Assembly (NCBI GenBank): GCA_036971615.1
Contig: JAYKKR010000017.1
Coordinates: forward strand, 124,001 to 188,000
Direction: 5' to 3'
Length of the DNA: 64,000 nt
Origin: Amyloporia xantha
Taxonomy: Eukaryota > Basidiomycota > Agaricomycetes > Polyporales > Adustoporiaceae
The notes under the pieces were generated by a model. That model saw only the letters and a list, made by a program, of their open reading frames with translations. It made no database searches and was not told the DNA's origin. The position numbers were made by a program, and so were the translations under genes. This document shows, in pieces, positions 12,413 through 24,822 of this stretch (positions are counted from its first letter, which is position 1; every line of letters starts with the position of its first letter).

Positions 12413-12948
12413 CCGAGACGCGCTGGCTGTCACGCTCACCTGCGCTCACCCGACTTTGTGGCTATAAGCCCTGTTCTAGGGTTAGGTTACGACCTTCAGA
12501 TCATTTGGCTGCTGTCTAAAAGTAGCAGCGTCCAAGTGGCCAACACCTATATCAGCAAAATCCAACAATTTATTTTATCAATATTTTTCTCCTCATATGG
12601 CTTTGACATCTTGTATAAGGGAATTACAGCCAAAATAATAATAGGTGTTTCGCACACTATCGAAGAGACCTCTCTGGCCGACGGCAACCTCTCGGCAGAT
12701 GCGCCACAGCCACAGTCAGCCACAACAGCCACCCGGCTCAGTGGCTGGGTAGTCTTCACGTGATGGAAACCAATGGAATTTATCCCGAGAGACTCGGGCT
12801 TACCGCTTGTGCATCATATTTTGATGCCTTAGTTTCCTCTTTTGGTAAAATAAGACACAATAAGACCAAAAGGAATAATCATAAAATAAGCTCGTTTTGC
12901 TGATACTACGTGTGCTATCATAGAGGGTCACAATCGGTCACATTTTTG

Positions 12949-13021
12949 CGATGTCCGTATCTAAGCTTTTGCGCGGGCGCTTCGTCTAAGCTAAGCTCAC
13001 GCTTCGTGGCCGAACAGGCCC
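12949..13021 (-). repeat. terminal inverted repeat, inner end of MITE copy 1
   Basis: Matches the outer TIR in inverse orientation and ends CCGAACAGGCCC. Copy 2 starts immediately after it but lacks its own copy of the terminal 55 bp, so this single TIR separates the two arms. Confidence 0.82.
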
Positions 13022-13851
13022 TTAGATACGGACATCGCAAAAATGTGACCGATTGTGACCCTCTATGATAGCACACGTAGTATCAGCAAAACGAGCTTAT
13101 TTTATGATTATTCCTTTTGGTCTTATTGTGTCTTATTTTACCAAAAGAGGAAACTAAGGCATCAAAATATGATGCACAAGCGGTAAGCCCGAGTCTCTCG
13201 GGATAAATTCCATTGGTTTCCATCACGTGAAGACTACCCAGCCACTGAGCCGGGTGGCTGTTGTGGCTGACTGTGGCTGTGGCGCATCTGCCGAGAGGTT
13301 GCCGTCGGCCAGAGAGGTCTCTTCGATAGTGTGCGAAACACCTATTATTATTTTGGCTGTAATTCCCTTATACAAGATGTCAAAGCCATATGAGGAGAAA
13401 AATATTGATAAAATAAATTGTTGGATTTTGCTGATATAGGTGTTGGCCACTTGGACGCTGCTACTTTTAGACAGCAGCCAAATGATCTGAAGGTCGTAAC
13501 CTAACCCTAGAACAGGGCTTATAGCCACAAAGTCGGGTGAGCGCAGGTGAGCGTGACAGCCAGCGCGTCTCGGCGATGTCCGTATCTAAGCTTCTGCGCG
13601 GGCGCTTCGTCTAAGCTAAGCTCACGCTTCGTGGCCGAACAGGCCCTCAGTCGCTCTCGCTCGATCGTGGTTATACTACCTCCGTGTCTGTGTCTCATCA
13701 AGGAGCGCGAGCAATATCGGAGGACATGACAAGTCGTCCGTTCCTCTAAACGATGGAATACAATAGATATGGATACATATGGTGCGTGATATAGTACAAT
13801 GTGAACAGTCTCAACAGCGACGAAATAGGAGAGCAAAACGAATGTGCATGA

Positions 13852-16800
13852 TCAATGGTGATGTGAAGCATTATAATTGAATCGTGAAGTAGAAGGCGAA
13901 TCAAATTCAAACAGGTCAGACCCACTATCATAATCCGAACCAGAATCATCCGAGTCTTCATAAGATACCGCCTTCCCCACCTCGAAGACGTCCGCAAACG
14001 GGGTCTGCGGGATGTCATTAGCGGCATCTCTCGACTTCGCCAGAATAGTAGCGACTCGCGCTTCCAGCTGACGATTGGGCAACGTCGTAGGTAATGGCTG
14101 CTCTTGAAAGAAGCTGCTGAGTTCGTGCAAATTCTGCACCATGTCTCCCAAGTCATCCTCCATTCCCTCATCCGGAAGGACTGGTATTTCTTCCGGCTGA
14201 AAATCAACTCTAGAGGGCCTTCCGTCGGAGTTGGATTTAGTTGAATCGAAGACAGCGAAAAGGTTCGATCTGCAATTGTCCCTAAGCACACTGGATCGCG
14301 GGACACACCAGCCAGACTCTTGCGCAATACCGAAGACCTCTGCGACAGATTCGACCTCCTTGGCGTCAGCGCGGAGATGATGGTAGAGACTCATGCGCAG
14401 GATATGCTTCGCTGAGGGCCCTCCAGATATTTGTACAGGTTCGTCCAAAACATCCAACGCCTGCGCAGCAAGATCAGTCTCCAATAACCGCAACAACGGC
14501 ATCAGGAGTTCGGACACCAAAAGATCCCTCGTCTCTCTCTGCTGGAACAGAACTTTCAGGATCTGCATAGTGTGTACGCGCAGCCAGCGCTCCTTGTTGA
14601 GTACTAGTCCCATCAACAGAGTTATGACCTCTGTCCAATGATCGGAGCCATAGTGTTCACGGAGACTCGCCACAGATTCGCGCAAGAAGTCGTCCTTTGT
14701 ACGGAAACGAGCTTTGGCGAAGGAGACCATGATTCGAGCTATGCTCTGTCGCTCTTCTTCCTCGGCAAGACGCTCTATGTCTAATGCAAATTCTTGCAGA
14801 GTTTCGTCGTGAGTCCCAGTGTTCATTGCGTGCAGACACCAGGGTAGTGACAAAGTATACAAATCCCTGAGACGTGCTTCGGAAGCATCTACAAGCCTAG
14901 CGTCGTTGAGTTTGGTAAGATGCCGTAGTAGCTCAAATGTGGACTGCGACGTAGACGAAGAACGTAATCCAGTTAATAGGCAAGATTGTAGAGACGACGA
15001 GCCTTTCCACGTTGGAGGCCTCCGCTCAAGAAGCAGCTCGATCGTACGATGATCATCCAGGTCGAGTCTTGTTAGCAGTGCCTCGATAAAGCCTAGAGTA
15101 TGATAGAATTCATTCTCGACGGTCGTCGACAGACAAGCTACGGCACTCCAGAAGAGCTTGGGCAGCAGAGTGACGTCAAGGACGTTGGACGAGGTCATTG
15201 AAGTCAGAGTGAGGATGATCTCAACATTGAAATTCTGGATACTGAGGTCCTCATCCGCGATGGTATTTGCTAAGCGCCCCAAGATCACAGATAGATCTTG
15301 TCCACTGACTGGTGGTACAAGGCCTCGGTACATCTGGAGGGCGCGGTAGGCCATCTCACGTCTCAAGCAACCTGTTCCCCAAATCAAGGCCCAAGAACCC
15401 CAGTGCGCGCGTAGCTGTGGGTACAGAGGCTCCAGAAGGCCGAGGATTTCGCAGGAGAGCCATTTTAGCTTGGGTTCTGCCTGAGCACGAGGGTCGTCGT
15501 CACTCCATACGCGGATTTCCGCTTCTCGCTCTAATGCCCGTATAGAGGATTTGAGCTCCGACCGAGACCGATATAGGGAACGATCCTCCAGCTCATCGTA
15601 TCCAGGCATGCACGAACGTAAGAGTTGGAAGAGCATGTGGCGAGAACGCTGTCGAATGAAAGGTTCCTTGTGTGCAAGGTGCATGAAGATGGCACTGAGC
15701 AGGGCAGGCAAACGCTGTTTGACCAACCAGGATCTTTCTATAGTTGTCTCGCATAGGAAGAGAAGAACAATTTGCGCCTGGCCCAAGGTAAGCCTTGGTT
15801 GTTCCGAGAAGAGAACATCCAAGTCAGACCATTCCTCGATTTCTTCGGCATCAGGAACGGTCATCTTGTGGTCATAAGTGGGCAGCATTCGTGAAGGTTC
15901 CATAATTTCACAAAGTTCCTGGAAAGCTTTTTCACCCACCGCACTCTGGGTAAGGCAAGCGACTACCTTCGCAGCACAACTCAAAAAGACCGTGCTTCCG
16001 ATCTTCGGCGCCTGCTCCATCAAGAACATTACTGTAGCATATCCGTTATGCTCGTAACCAGCGTCGACGAGACGGGCCCACAAAACCAGCACTTGTTCTG
16101 CGTAGGCTTCGACATGGCGTATGGTAAGAGCCATCAAATGATAGAGAGCAGAGCGTCCTTCTCGGGATAATTTACGGTTATCATCCAAGAGACTTATGCT
16201 TGGTACCCAGTGCTCCAAGCTCTGAAGTAGAAGGAGAGGGCCTCGATCAGAATGTCCATCAAATGCTCGAGGTATCCAGCCGGCAAATTGAGCCAGAACA
16301 GGAATGGCTTGATCAGGGTGTTCGCCAGCAAGTACAATTGAGATAAGGCGGTGGGCATGCAGATATGCGCTCGGCGCAGAACTACAGACGGTCGCTTCGT
16401 ATTGTAACAGAGAAATGAGGCCGGAAGACTGTTCGTGAATCGTCTCTAGAATGTTGAAGGCCTGGCGACGAATCGGAAGGAGTGGGTGGCAGATGTTGGA
16501 GAGCCCAAGGCATACAATCTGACTGAAGCTGAATCCGTGAAGTTCAGTAGCGTTGCATATGACATCCGCTACCACTTCAAAGAACCGTGCATTGCTCGTG
16601 TCCATTTCTCTTGTAGTCACGAATGCTCTTCGAAGTACCTCTTCCAACAAGACGAGATCAGGTGGAGTGTGGACCAAGAGTGATCGAAGTGCTTTCCTTA
16701 TCAAACGGTTAGATAAATGATTATGTCAGTTTCCGAAACCCCACTCACTTCCCGGCAGTTTGTACTGGCTCGTGAAACGAGGCGAGAATAGCGGTCAAAC

Positions 16801-19800
16801 GGTCAAGTGTTGCAGATGGCTGTAATGGTTGATGGTTGGAGTCTAATGTATATTTGTCGGAGGGTGATGTTGAAGAGTAGTCTGGAGGAAAAAATGCTTT
16901 GTGCTGACCGAGAAATGGTTAGTAGCCAATCAGTATGACAATAAATACTACTTACGCATAGAGCTGCCATAGCACCTACTGCGGCATGTGATAGATTTCT
17001 CGTCTCCGTCTGGAAACGCTGGATAATTTCGGCTTGCTCGGACGGGTCGCTTAATGACTTGGCAGCTGCTGTCTGCATGAGCACAAGTCGTCTCGTCATG
17101 TTCTCCGACTGCTTGCCCAACTGACACCATTCCTCGCACAGCCTATATAGGGCGAGATGCATGTGAGGGGGGATGAAACGGTCGGAATCCTTCAAGGTAG
17201 CCAATCCATCAAAGAGACGCTCGACAGTACCGCAGAAATAGCGCCGCAGTCTCTGCAACGAGAAGAGGTCACGATGTTCAGGTGCGACAAGAAACCCGTG
17301 CATGTTTCGGATGTACTTGAGTACGTGTGCCAACGCGGTTTGTTTGCTAGCAGAGCGCTGGTTGTGTAGACAATGAGCGGTCAGATAGTAGATTCGTGCC
17401 ACAGCTGTATGAAAGCGTTCTTGACGTCGGGCACGTCCCACGGTTGGAGCGTTGGTAGCTTTGGGCCGCGCATCGTCATAAAACTGACGAGATGCCAGTA
17501 TGTTAAGGTCTTCCAACAATTGTGAATAGCCATGGGCAGGAAATGAGCTGATACTTGTCACTGATACATCGCGGAACACGGTGTGGTCAGAATCAAGAAA
17601 CTGACTGAGGTACTTGAAGAGATCACGGGTGGTTGTCATCTGGTCTCGTTCGAAATTGGCGTCTGATCGTGCACGGGAATGATCCCGCATGGGATAGTTC
17701 ACGGTAGGTCTTACATCGGACACTTGCGCTGTGACACTGGAGATCTTGATCCAAAAATGCCACTGGTAGATTGCAGGCTTGTGCTCATGAACTCTTCTGG
17801 ATGCATCTCTTTCTCCAAAGGAACCAGTCCTTTGAGGAAGATTTAGCGGCATTCTATGTTGTATGCCTGAAAGCTGTGCCATGAGAGGATGATATCTACT
17901 TGCGGCCGCAAGTACTTTATCACGAAAGTGATTCAGGACGCGAGGCGAGTATTCCATGCAAGCATATAAGAACGCTGGGAAAACGTGCCTCCATAGATTG
18001 CGATCGAGGGCGTAGTCGCTCTCAGCCAACTTGAGAATGATGTCGTTCTGCGCCTCTTGCTTCCATTTCGCCAATCGTAATGCCTCTTCGGGTTCGAGAA
18101 TATCATCACGACGTGTGAAGAACGCGCTAGGATCGGTTTTGCCGCAGAATGCCGCAGCGAGACGCAAAGGCACCTCCGAAGGCGCAAAACCAACAGACGT
18201 TTGATCTAAACGTAAATGACTTTCCAGAGCGTTGAGGCAACGCATCGCTTTGATGCCAACAGAGTACACAGATCGCTTGTTATGTGACAGGAGAAATAAA
18301 GACCCTGCTTCAATCTGGTCAACCCTTGCTAAAATAACATCAAGTTCGTCGGCAGCGAGCGCGTCACGAGGTTCCTGTGTGATTTCGTGAATCCACTGAT
18401 CTACGATGCCGATCCAGAGATTGAGAAGCCGTGGATACTCGACATTCAGCCGCAATCCGGAGCTTTCGTCAGATAATGATGGTGGATCGAACAAGGTGAT
18501 GGACAATCGCGAGAGTAACAAGGGTATGTGAGCGTGATCGGTCGTGAAGCGCTGCAATGCGGCTGCCGCAGCGTCTGCTATGGCAGGTTCGATGTGAAGA
18601 ACCCCTCGTATAAGCATGTCAAAGACATCTTCCAGCGCGAGCGACGGATGAAGACAACGGGGCCATGATTGATAAACCATCTGAAGCACACTGATCTGGA
18701 GGGAGATATTGGTTGGAGTATGCTATGGAGGCCTCCGGACGATGTCGTATGGTGTAACCGTGTGAGTCTTCGTATGTGGGAGTGAGCCGTGCAGCAGACC
18801 ATTGCTCATCAAGTAAAGACCATTTACCGACCACCTGGTAACAATGCAATGCAAGAGCTTTCAGGCAAATGCTGGAACGGTCCAACAGATCTTTCCATCC
18901 TGTTTTCAGCTGCATTGACGGAGGGATTGAGTCAGAGGACATAGGATAGTCCGTACGCGGGGGCAATACGGTGAAGTCAGCACTCGAAGGCCACGAAGGA
19001 GTGGATTCTTCTCGTTCCATTGCATGCAGGGACAGTAAGATTGCTTGTGTGGCGATAACCGTTCTCTCTGGTGCCAAGAACGACCCGACATTAGCAGATG
19101 GGCTCGAGATGTTACGTTCTTGGAGAAGCTCCAAGCAGAGTTCACTCGCGAAGTCGAAATGACGGGACAGAGTATAATGGACGATGTAAGTTAAAAGTTC
19201 GATCGAGTCCTCTTGCGGGTTGATCGTGGTCCGATTTGGGGGGAAGAAGTGCTTTAACAGAACCTCCAGCTTTGCGGTGACAGTGGATGCTGGTTCAGGA
19301 CACCGGTAAAGATATGTCCACATGAGACGGAGCATCCCGTTGAGCACCGGTACGCGGTGCATTCTCTCCTAGGTAGAACGTTCAATTCTTGTTCATTCAC
19401 AGAGAGATGTGATCGCAGAACAGACCTTTAATTTACCAAGACCAGTTTCAAAACAAAAATTCCAATGCCGCAAGAAAAGATCCTGCGGCGCGACACACAG
19501 TGTGGTCACAGCGAGAGGATATGCGACCTGCCAGTACCTCGGCTTCGCCATCATGTCTCTCGCCCTCGGATAAATCACTTCGATCGCCTTTGCCCATTCA
19601 GGATGGTTAACCTCAGCTTGTGCAGTCTGATCGGCCGACAATAATGAGGACTTGAGTCGAGTGGGTGAACAGAAGACCTACTTTAGCTATCGGGTGCAGC
19701 ATATGGACAAGTGCCTCGGCGAAAGTTGTCTTGAGGCGGTTTCCGTGTGCGTTCTCGAATGACTTGGATAGGGATGCCAGAAATTCCGCGCCTTCCTCAA

Positions 19801-21439
19801 ACGATTCCGGTGGCCAAACTTTGATCTCCACATGCTTGAGACCCTTCACTAAGTTCTCATATTTGAAATCTGCGTCCTTTGGCACCTGGCCAGCAGCAAC
19901 AGGGCCTAGCTCGACTAGAAATCGATCTGTGACGCTTTCGAACCTGATAGAGAATTGATTAATCTAGATGGAACACAAAGAATGAACGATCGATCATACC
20001 GGACATTGGCGATCTGGCCTAGCAGCGTCGCATACAATTCCGCATTGCTGCGATGGTTGGCAGACTGCGTCAACATCTTGACATCCGGTCTTTTGAATTG
20101 CTCAAACGTAAGCTCTTCAAGACTATGTCCTACAGTTTCGTCGAGGCCATCCTTTGATAACGACTTTGTTGCAGCAATCAATGCGCGGCACATGATATAG
20201 ATGGACGCTAGCGACCGGCGCTCGCCCAGCACCAATGCTGCGTCCTGCATCCGTACACCGCGCCCTCCAGCAGATGCTTGTGCCATGTGCTGACGCAACA
20301 ATTCCGGACTAGCACCTTCATTCTGCATCTTCCGCCATCGCATGACCGAGTCGACCACAGACTTCGCATGCTTCTGCGCAATCTTGCCTAATGATAGCAG
20401 TAGCTCATCTAATTTCGGATCGACGCCCGGGCCCATGAACTCAGTCAAAAGCGGGTCCCGCTCCTGCATAGCAACAGTCAACTACATGAAGCCAAAAACA
20501 GGCTGAGAATCACGCACCAGAGGCTGTCGCAAAAACTCGTCTATATGAGACTCTGCCGCGGCAGCAAATCGGATGAAGATGGCATGCAGAGCGTAGTCCG
20601 ACGGTGTCCGCGGGTCAATAGTGATCTTGTCTTCCAGCTCTGAAATCGACCGTGCCTCGTCCTGATGCCCCATACCGCCAAATACATTGGGCATCCGCGG
20701 GACAGGCGGCGGCGATGAAGACGACGGATGAAACCCATGGTCGCTTCCCGTGTCTGAGTTATAGAATGTCGACCCTGTATGGGAGTGTTGCGACCGCCCA
20801 TACGCATGCTCCCTCGCGCGAGACGGCGTGCCTCGCATCTTAGAGTCAGTCGAAGCCGGCGTAGAAGGCCGGAAATGTGGAGGACTAGCGTGCATCGACG
20901 GCTGCTGACGATGAGGAACTGGAGGGTGCTGAGCGAGCGAAGACGTCGAGCGATTGAATGGATTCTTCAACACTGGATATGCCTGGTGATCCAGAGCGGG
21001 CACAGGGGGCGCAGGCTCGGTCGTCTTCTTGAAAGCATTCCTCAAAGAGGCAAATGACGGCTTCTTCGTGAATGAGGTACTGCCCGTAGTGCTTGTTGCC
21101 AGCGATGATTGGGCTGAGTGTGCGAACGGCGACTTGACCTTGCGCGCATTGTACTGGACTGAATGGTTGGAATCATCCGAGGTGATGGAGTCTCCTCGGA
21201 CGTGGAAGTAGGACTTTTCTGCCCGTTCTGGCAGAGCCAACGGGGTCAGGATAGTGGGTGAGTCCTGTCCAGAGCTTGGGGTTCCCCATAGTCCTCCAGC
21301 TTGGGAACGTCCGAAGATGGGCGTGGAGTGGTAGTCCTCCTCGTCGAAGTCTTCACAGGACGAGCGTTAATGTTCCGTCTCAAAGAGGGAAAACGAATAA
21401 CGTACCCGGTATGGTGATCTGCATACCTTCAGACCCCAT
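13852..21439 (-). CDS. TAO3: cell morphogenesis protein Tao3/PAG1 (Furry/Mor2 family)
   Basis: Giant HEAT/armadillo-like scaffold of the RAM/MOR pathway, which in yeasts works with the NDR kinase Cbk1/Orb6 in polarity and cytokinesis. Exons: 21439-21406, 21350-20518, 20463-20000, 19943-19682, 19626-19426, 19368-16956, 16903-16749 and 16696-13852. Introns are 52-57 nt, GT...AG. The start MGSEGMQITIP followed by DFDEEDYHSTPIFGRS, then a Ser/Pro-rich N-terminus, is typical of fungal members. Conserved blocks include LTEFMGPGVDP, EGWxH-like helical repeats and QSWPRCLHPSLALEDVFDML. The C-terminus is acidic (DDSGSDYDSGSD) and ends in three His. The predicted product is about 2,400 aa. The coding sum is one base too long, with an apparent +1 frameshift near 18698-18702 inside exon 6. 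The region before it (YSNQYLPP) and after it (VLQMVYQSWP) is conserved-looking in different frames. The 3' end lies about 200 bp from the MITE dimer. Confidence 0.93.
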
Positions 21440-21850
21440 CTTCCACCTTGTCTACCCTGGACAGCGGCGTGCAGGTCGGTCACTATATGGTTGCTGCCTG
21501 GAAGCGGGTCTAAGATTGTCTGCAACAATGTGGTCACGTGCAACGTCACTACAGTCGCGTCAAAGTCGCCGCGTTACGGCGTAGCACGCGTATATAGTGG
21601 CCATTTTACAGTCTTCCTCACAACGTCGCGTATCTACCACAAAGAGTGCTATCTCAGAATCCTTGGACATCGATAGTTAATATCCACAACATTTAGCAAG
21701 TTACCACTTCTTTTCTCATCGAACTCACAAAGGGCCTATCTCGAGAGCTTCTCAAGGTGTCTGGCCCTACACCACACGCTTGACGACGTTTTTTCTGTCC
21801 CCAGAAGTGAGGCCGGTCGAAAGCTTGTTCCTGAAATGCTATAAGGCACA
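21440..21850. promoter_or_regulatory. divergent promoter of TAO3 and MLH1
   Basis: 411 bp separate the two start codons, on opposite strands. The segment holds an ACGCGT box, a CACGTG palindrome (about 21535-21540) and a TATATA stretch directly after the ACGCGT. Both genes probably initiate from here. Confidence 0.6.
21586..21591. promoter_or_regulatory. MluI cell-cycle box (ACGCGT)
   Basis: ACGCGT is the MBF (Mbp1/Swi6) site used for G1/S expression of replication and repair genes in fungi. It lies about 260 bp upstream of the MLH1 ATG and about 150 bp upstream of the TAO3 ATG. A single 6-bp match can occur by chance, so function is inference from position. Confidence 0.4.
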
Positions 21851-24822
21851 ATGACTGCGGCGGCACGATCACCCTCTCCACCGCCACCGGGCCCGCTTCC
21901 CATAAAGCGTCTTCAGGAGTCTGTCATAAATCGCATAGCAGCGGGAGAGGTAAGCCTTTATAGTGTAAGAGAAACGAGACTGCCTCATAAATGCGGGAAA
22001 ATTAGATCATTCATAGACCAGCTTCAGCTTTGAAGGAGCTGATTGAGAACAGTCTTGACGCAGGATCGACGTCAATACGTATCACCGTCAAAGAGGGCGG
22101 TATGAGACTCCTTCAGATACAAGACAATGGCTGTGGCATACGCGTATGTGTTGGCATGTCTCGTAAATTACTATCCAAATTACTTATTTCATCGATATGC
22201 AGAAAGCGGATCTGCCCATTTTAGCAGAACGCTTCACTACCTCCAAGCTATCGACTTTCACAGACTTGTCTCGTTTGACTACATATGGCTTCCGTGGAGA
22301 GGCACTTGCTTCTATTTCCTATGTCGCCAACTTGACCGTGATTACCAAGACTAAGGCTGACCCTTGTGCTTGGAAGTGAATATCTCGCAGGGATCTCCTC
22401 ACGGACACTGTTAATGTGATTCTTTGTTATACAACACTAGGGCATACTATTCCGACGGCTCATTGACTCCAGCAAAGCCAACAACGTCACCCGAACCTAA
22501 GGCTTGTGCTGGGAACGATGGTACGACCATAACTGTATGCTCATTATATGCTAGTATGCATAAAGCCTAATGCCAATTCCGAATGTTGTCTAGGTCGAAA
22601 ATCTCTTTTATAATACTCCGACTCGTCTATCAGCCTTGCGTAGCTCCTCTGAAGAGTATGCGCGTATACTCGACGTTGTCACCAAGTACGCCGTGCATAA
22701 CCCGCATGTGTCGTTCACCTGCAAGAAGGTCAGTGCTTATGACACTCGTGGGCACACGTCGCCTCAAAAGTTTACCTGCTGGATATTATTTAGTCTGGCT
22801 CATCAGGCCCTGATGTGTCTACCCCGTCAGGATCTTCGATTGAACACGCAATTCGATTGCTTTACGGCCAGACTATCGCAAAGGATTTGCTGCACGAGAC
22901 TATTTTGCCTTCAGCTCAAGCTGACGGGACATCTGACGACAATGACGAGCAAGCAGGATCATCATCGAGCCCATGGTCAGCGGAAGCTCATTTCACCAAT
23001 GCACACTACCAAGCCAAGAAGATGGTACTACTTCTATTCATCAATCGTACGTGCCAGTGCATGCCGAAACCAATTTCCATGAACTTACCCCGGGATCGTC
23101 TCAGATCGGTTAGTAGAATCATCGCGGATCAAGAAGGCTCTCGAAAGCATATACAACGGCATCCTTCCCAAGGGAGCATCACCTTTCATTTATCTCAGGT
23201 AGTCCTCCTGTGATTCAGTATCGACTTGCACAACTTAAGCTTTTACCTGACGTTCTAGCTTGCAAATTGATCCGAGTTCAGTGGACGTCAACGTCCATCC
23301 GACGAAGCGGGAAGTCCATTTTCTGGATGAAGACGCTATTATCGAGAAGATAGCAGACAGTCTCCAGCAAAAACTCGTGGGCCAGAGCCAGTCCCGTGTC
23401 TTTGAGTACCAGGTCGGTTCAGTCCTCGATCCCAACATGACCAGTCATGTCATCTCTATGTCGTACAGACACTACTTACCGGTGGCATAGCGGAGATACG
23501 TCGGGATAAAGGCAAGGGCAAGGAAAGAGAGCAGGAGGGTGATGCGCCGACCATGAGCCCAGGAGCTGGACCCTCAACGGCTGCATGTAAGATTATCAAT
23601 TATGCTGTCCTCATCTCACACTGACGACGTTTATGTAGCTTCTAGCGTGCCGAAGAAGATACTGTCGCAGCACAAGGTGCGGACATCGCTGAAGGATCGA
23701 ACGCTGGACTCTATGATCCCTGTGATCAGTCCGTCACAGCAAGCTGACACTGACGCCGCCGCAGCGAATGGTAGAACAGGGGAATCATCTCTCGGTCAGA
23801 ATGTCCCAAGAGTCCGGGAAGTTAAGGAGTCCCAGTGTTTCTTGTCATCTGTTCGTCATTTGCGGCAAGCTGTCCTGAAGGGAAAGCATCATCGTGAGTC
23901 TTTAGATAATTGAACTGTCTGGTCGAATATGTGATCCTTCGCCCTGATGACGTGTCGCAGGTCTTAGTGAGATCGTTCAAAACCACACTTTCGTCGGCAT
24001 TGTGGACGTCAATCGCTGTTTGTCTCTCATACAACATTCGAAAGAGCTGTACCTTGTGAACCACGGAGCTCTCGCGTACGCATCCTGACTTCATTAGAGT
24101 GTGCAGCATTTTCATGTCAGTTTTCAGCGAAGAACTGTTCTATCAGCTCGGACTTCGCCAGTTTGGCGATCTCAATCGATATAAACTTGATCCTCCACCA
24201 TCTCTCCGGACTCTAGTTACTCTGGCAATCAATGTAGAACCAGGGATAGACCGAAGTAGCTTGTCAAAGCCACAGATCATCGATGTCAGTCATCCATTCC
24301 GTCTTCCTTGCCATGTTAGATATTCTGACACGCAATGCAGCGTATAGTTGAGACACTCATGGCTCGCCGAGAGATGCTTCATGAGTATTTTTCACTATAT
24401 ATAAGTCCCGAAGGAATGGTCCAAAGCATCCCCATGTTGCTGAGGGATTATACCCCAAATCTCGATAAACTGCCGTTATTCTTGATGCGACTCGGCCCTC
24501 AAGTAACTATTTGCCATTTATTGATCGAAACACATACTCACAATCTTCCTTTCAGGTCGATTGGACTTCTGAGCTAGAGTGCTTTGAGACGTTCTTGCGC
24601 GAACTGGCATACTTCTACGTGCCAGAGCCGCTATCACCGACCCCTTCAAAAGATCTTGGAGATGAAGACAAGGCCGAGGATCAGGCCGTCAGATGGCAAA
24701 TACAGCATGTGCTATTCCCTGCAATTGCACGATATCTTGCTGCACCCAAGTCGTTGCTTGACCGAGATGTAGTTCAAGTAGCAAGTCTTCCGGATCTTTA
24801 CCGTGTGTTTGAGAGATGTTGA
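21851..24822 (+). CDS. MLH1: DNA mismatch repair protein Mlh1 (MutL homolog)
   Basis: MutL-family ATPase that pairs with Pms1/Pms2 after MutS recognition of mismatches in the nucleus. Fourteen exons: 21851-21949, 22006-22143, 22203-22375, 22441-22534, 22594-22728, 22794-23046, 23105-23198, 23259-23412, 23469-23586, 23639-23893, 23961-24075, 24128-24284, 24341-24502 and 24556-24822 (2,214 nt, 737 aa). All GHKL ATPase motifs are present: [30 protein letters not shown] and [14 protein letters not shown]. The transducer block [17 protein letters not shown] follows, then a variable linker, and the C-terminal dimerisation domain ends in the eukaryotic Mlh1 signature FERC. Intron density (13 in 3 kb) is typical of Agaricomycetes. 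It is divergent from TAO3 and may share G1/S control. The product length is normal for fungal Mlh1. Confidence 0.97.

Larger units (their letters stand above)
12339..13647. mobile_element. head-to-head inverted dimer of a TIR MITE (PIF/Harbinger-like)
   Basis: Arms 12339-12965 and 13021-13647 (627 bp each) are reverse complements around a 55-bp spacer. In the stretches I compared, the only difference was one base (A/G at about 12378). The left arm plus spacer (12340-13021) looks like one complete 682-bp element. It starts GGGCCTGTTCGGCCACGAAG and ends with the reverse complement, with terminal inverted repeats of about 73 bp that differ at two positions. The second copy is the same element inverted and lacking its inner 55 bp. 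The pair is flanked by TCA on both sides, a 3-bp candidate target-site duplication. It encodes no transposase. The identical 101-codon frames in the two arms are by-products of the repeat. The GGGCCTGTT terminus and 3-bp duplication resemble PIF/Harbinger-derived MITEs, but the family assignment is inference. Confidence 0.88.

Noticed and set aside
12458..12763. 101-codon frame duplicated on the opposite strand at 13223-13528
   Set aside because: The duplication is the transposon inverted repeat itself. The frame has no transposase features and ends by chance.
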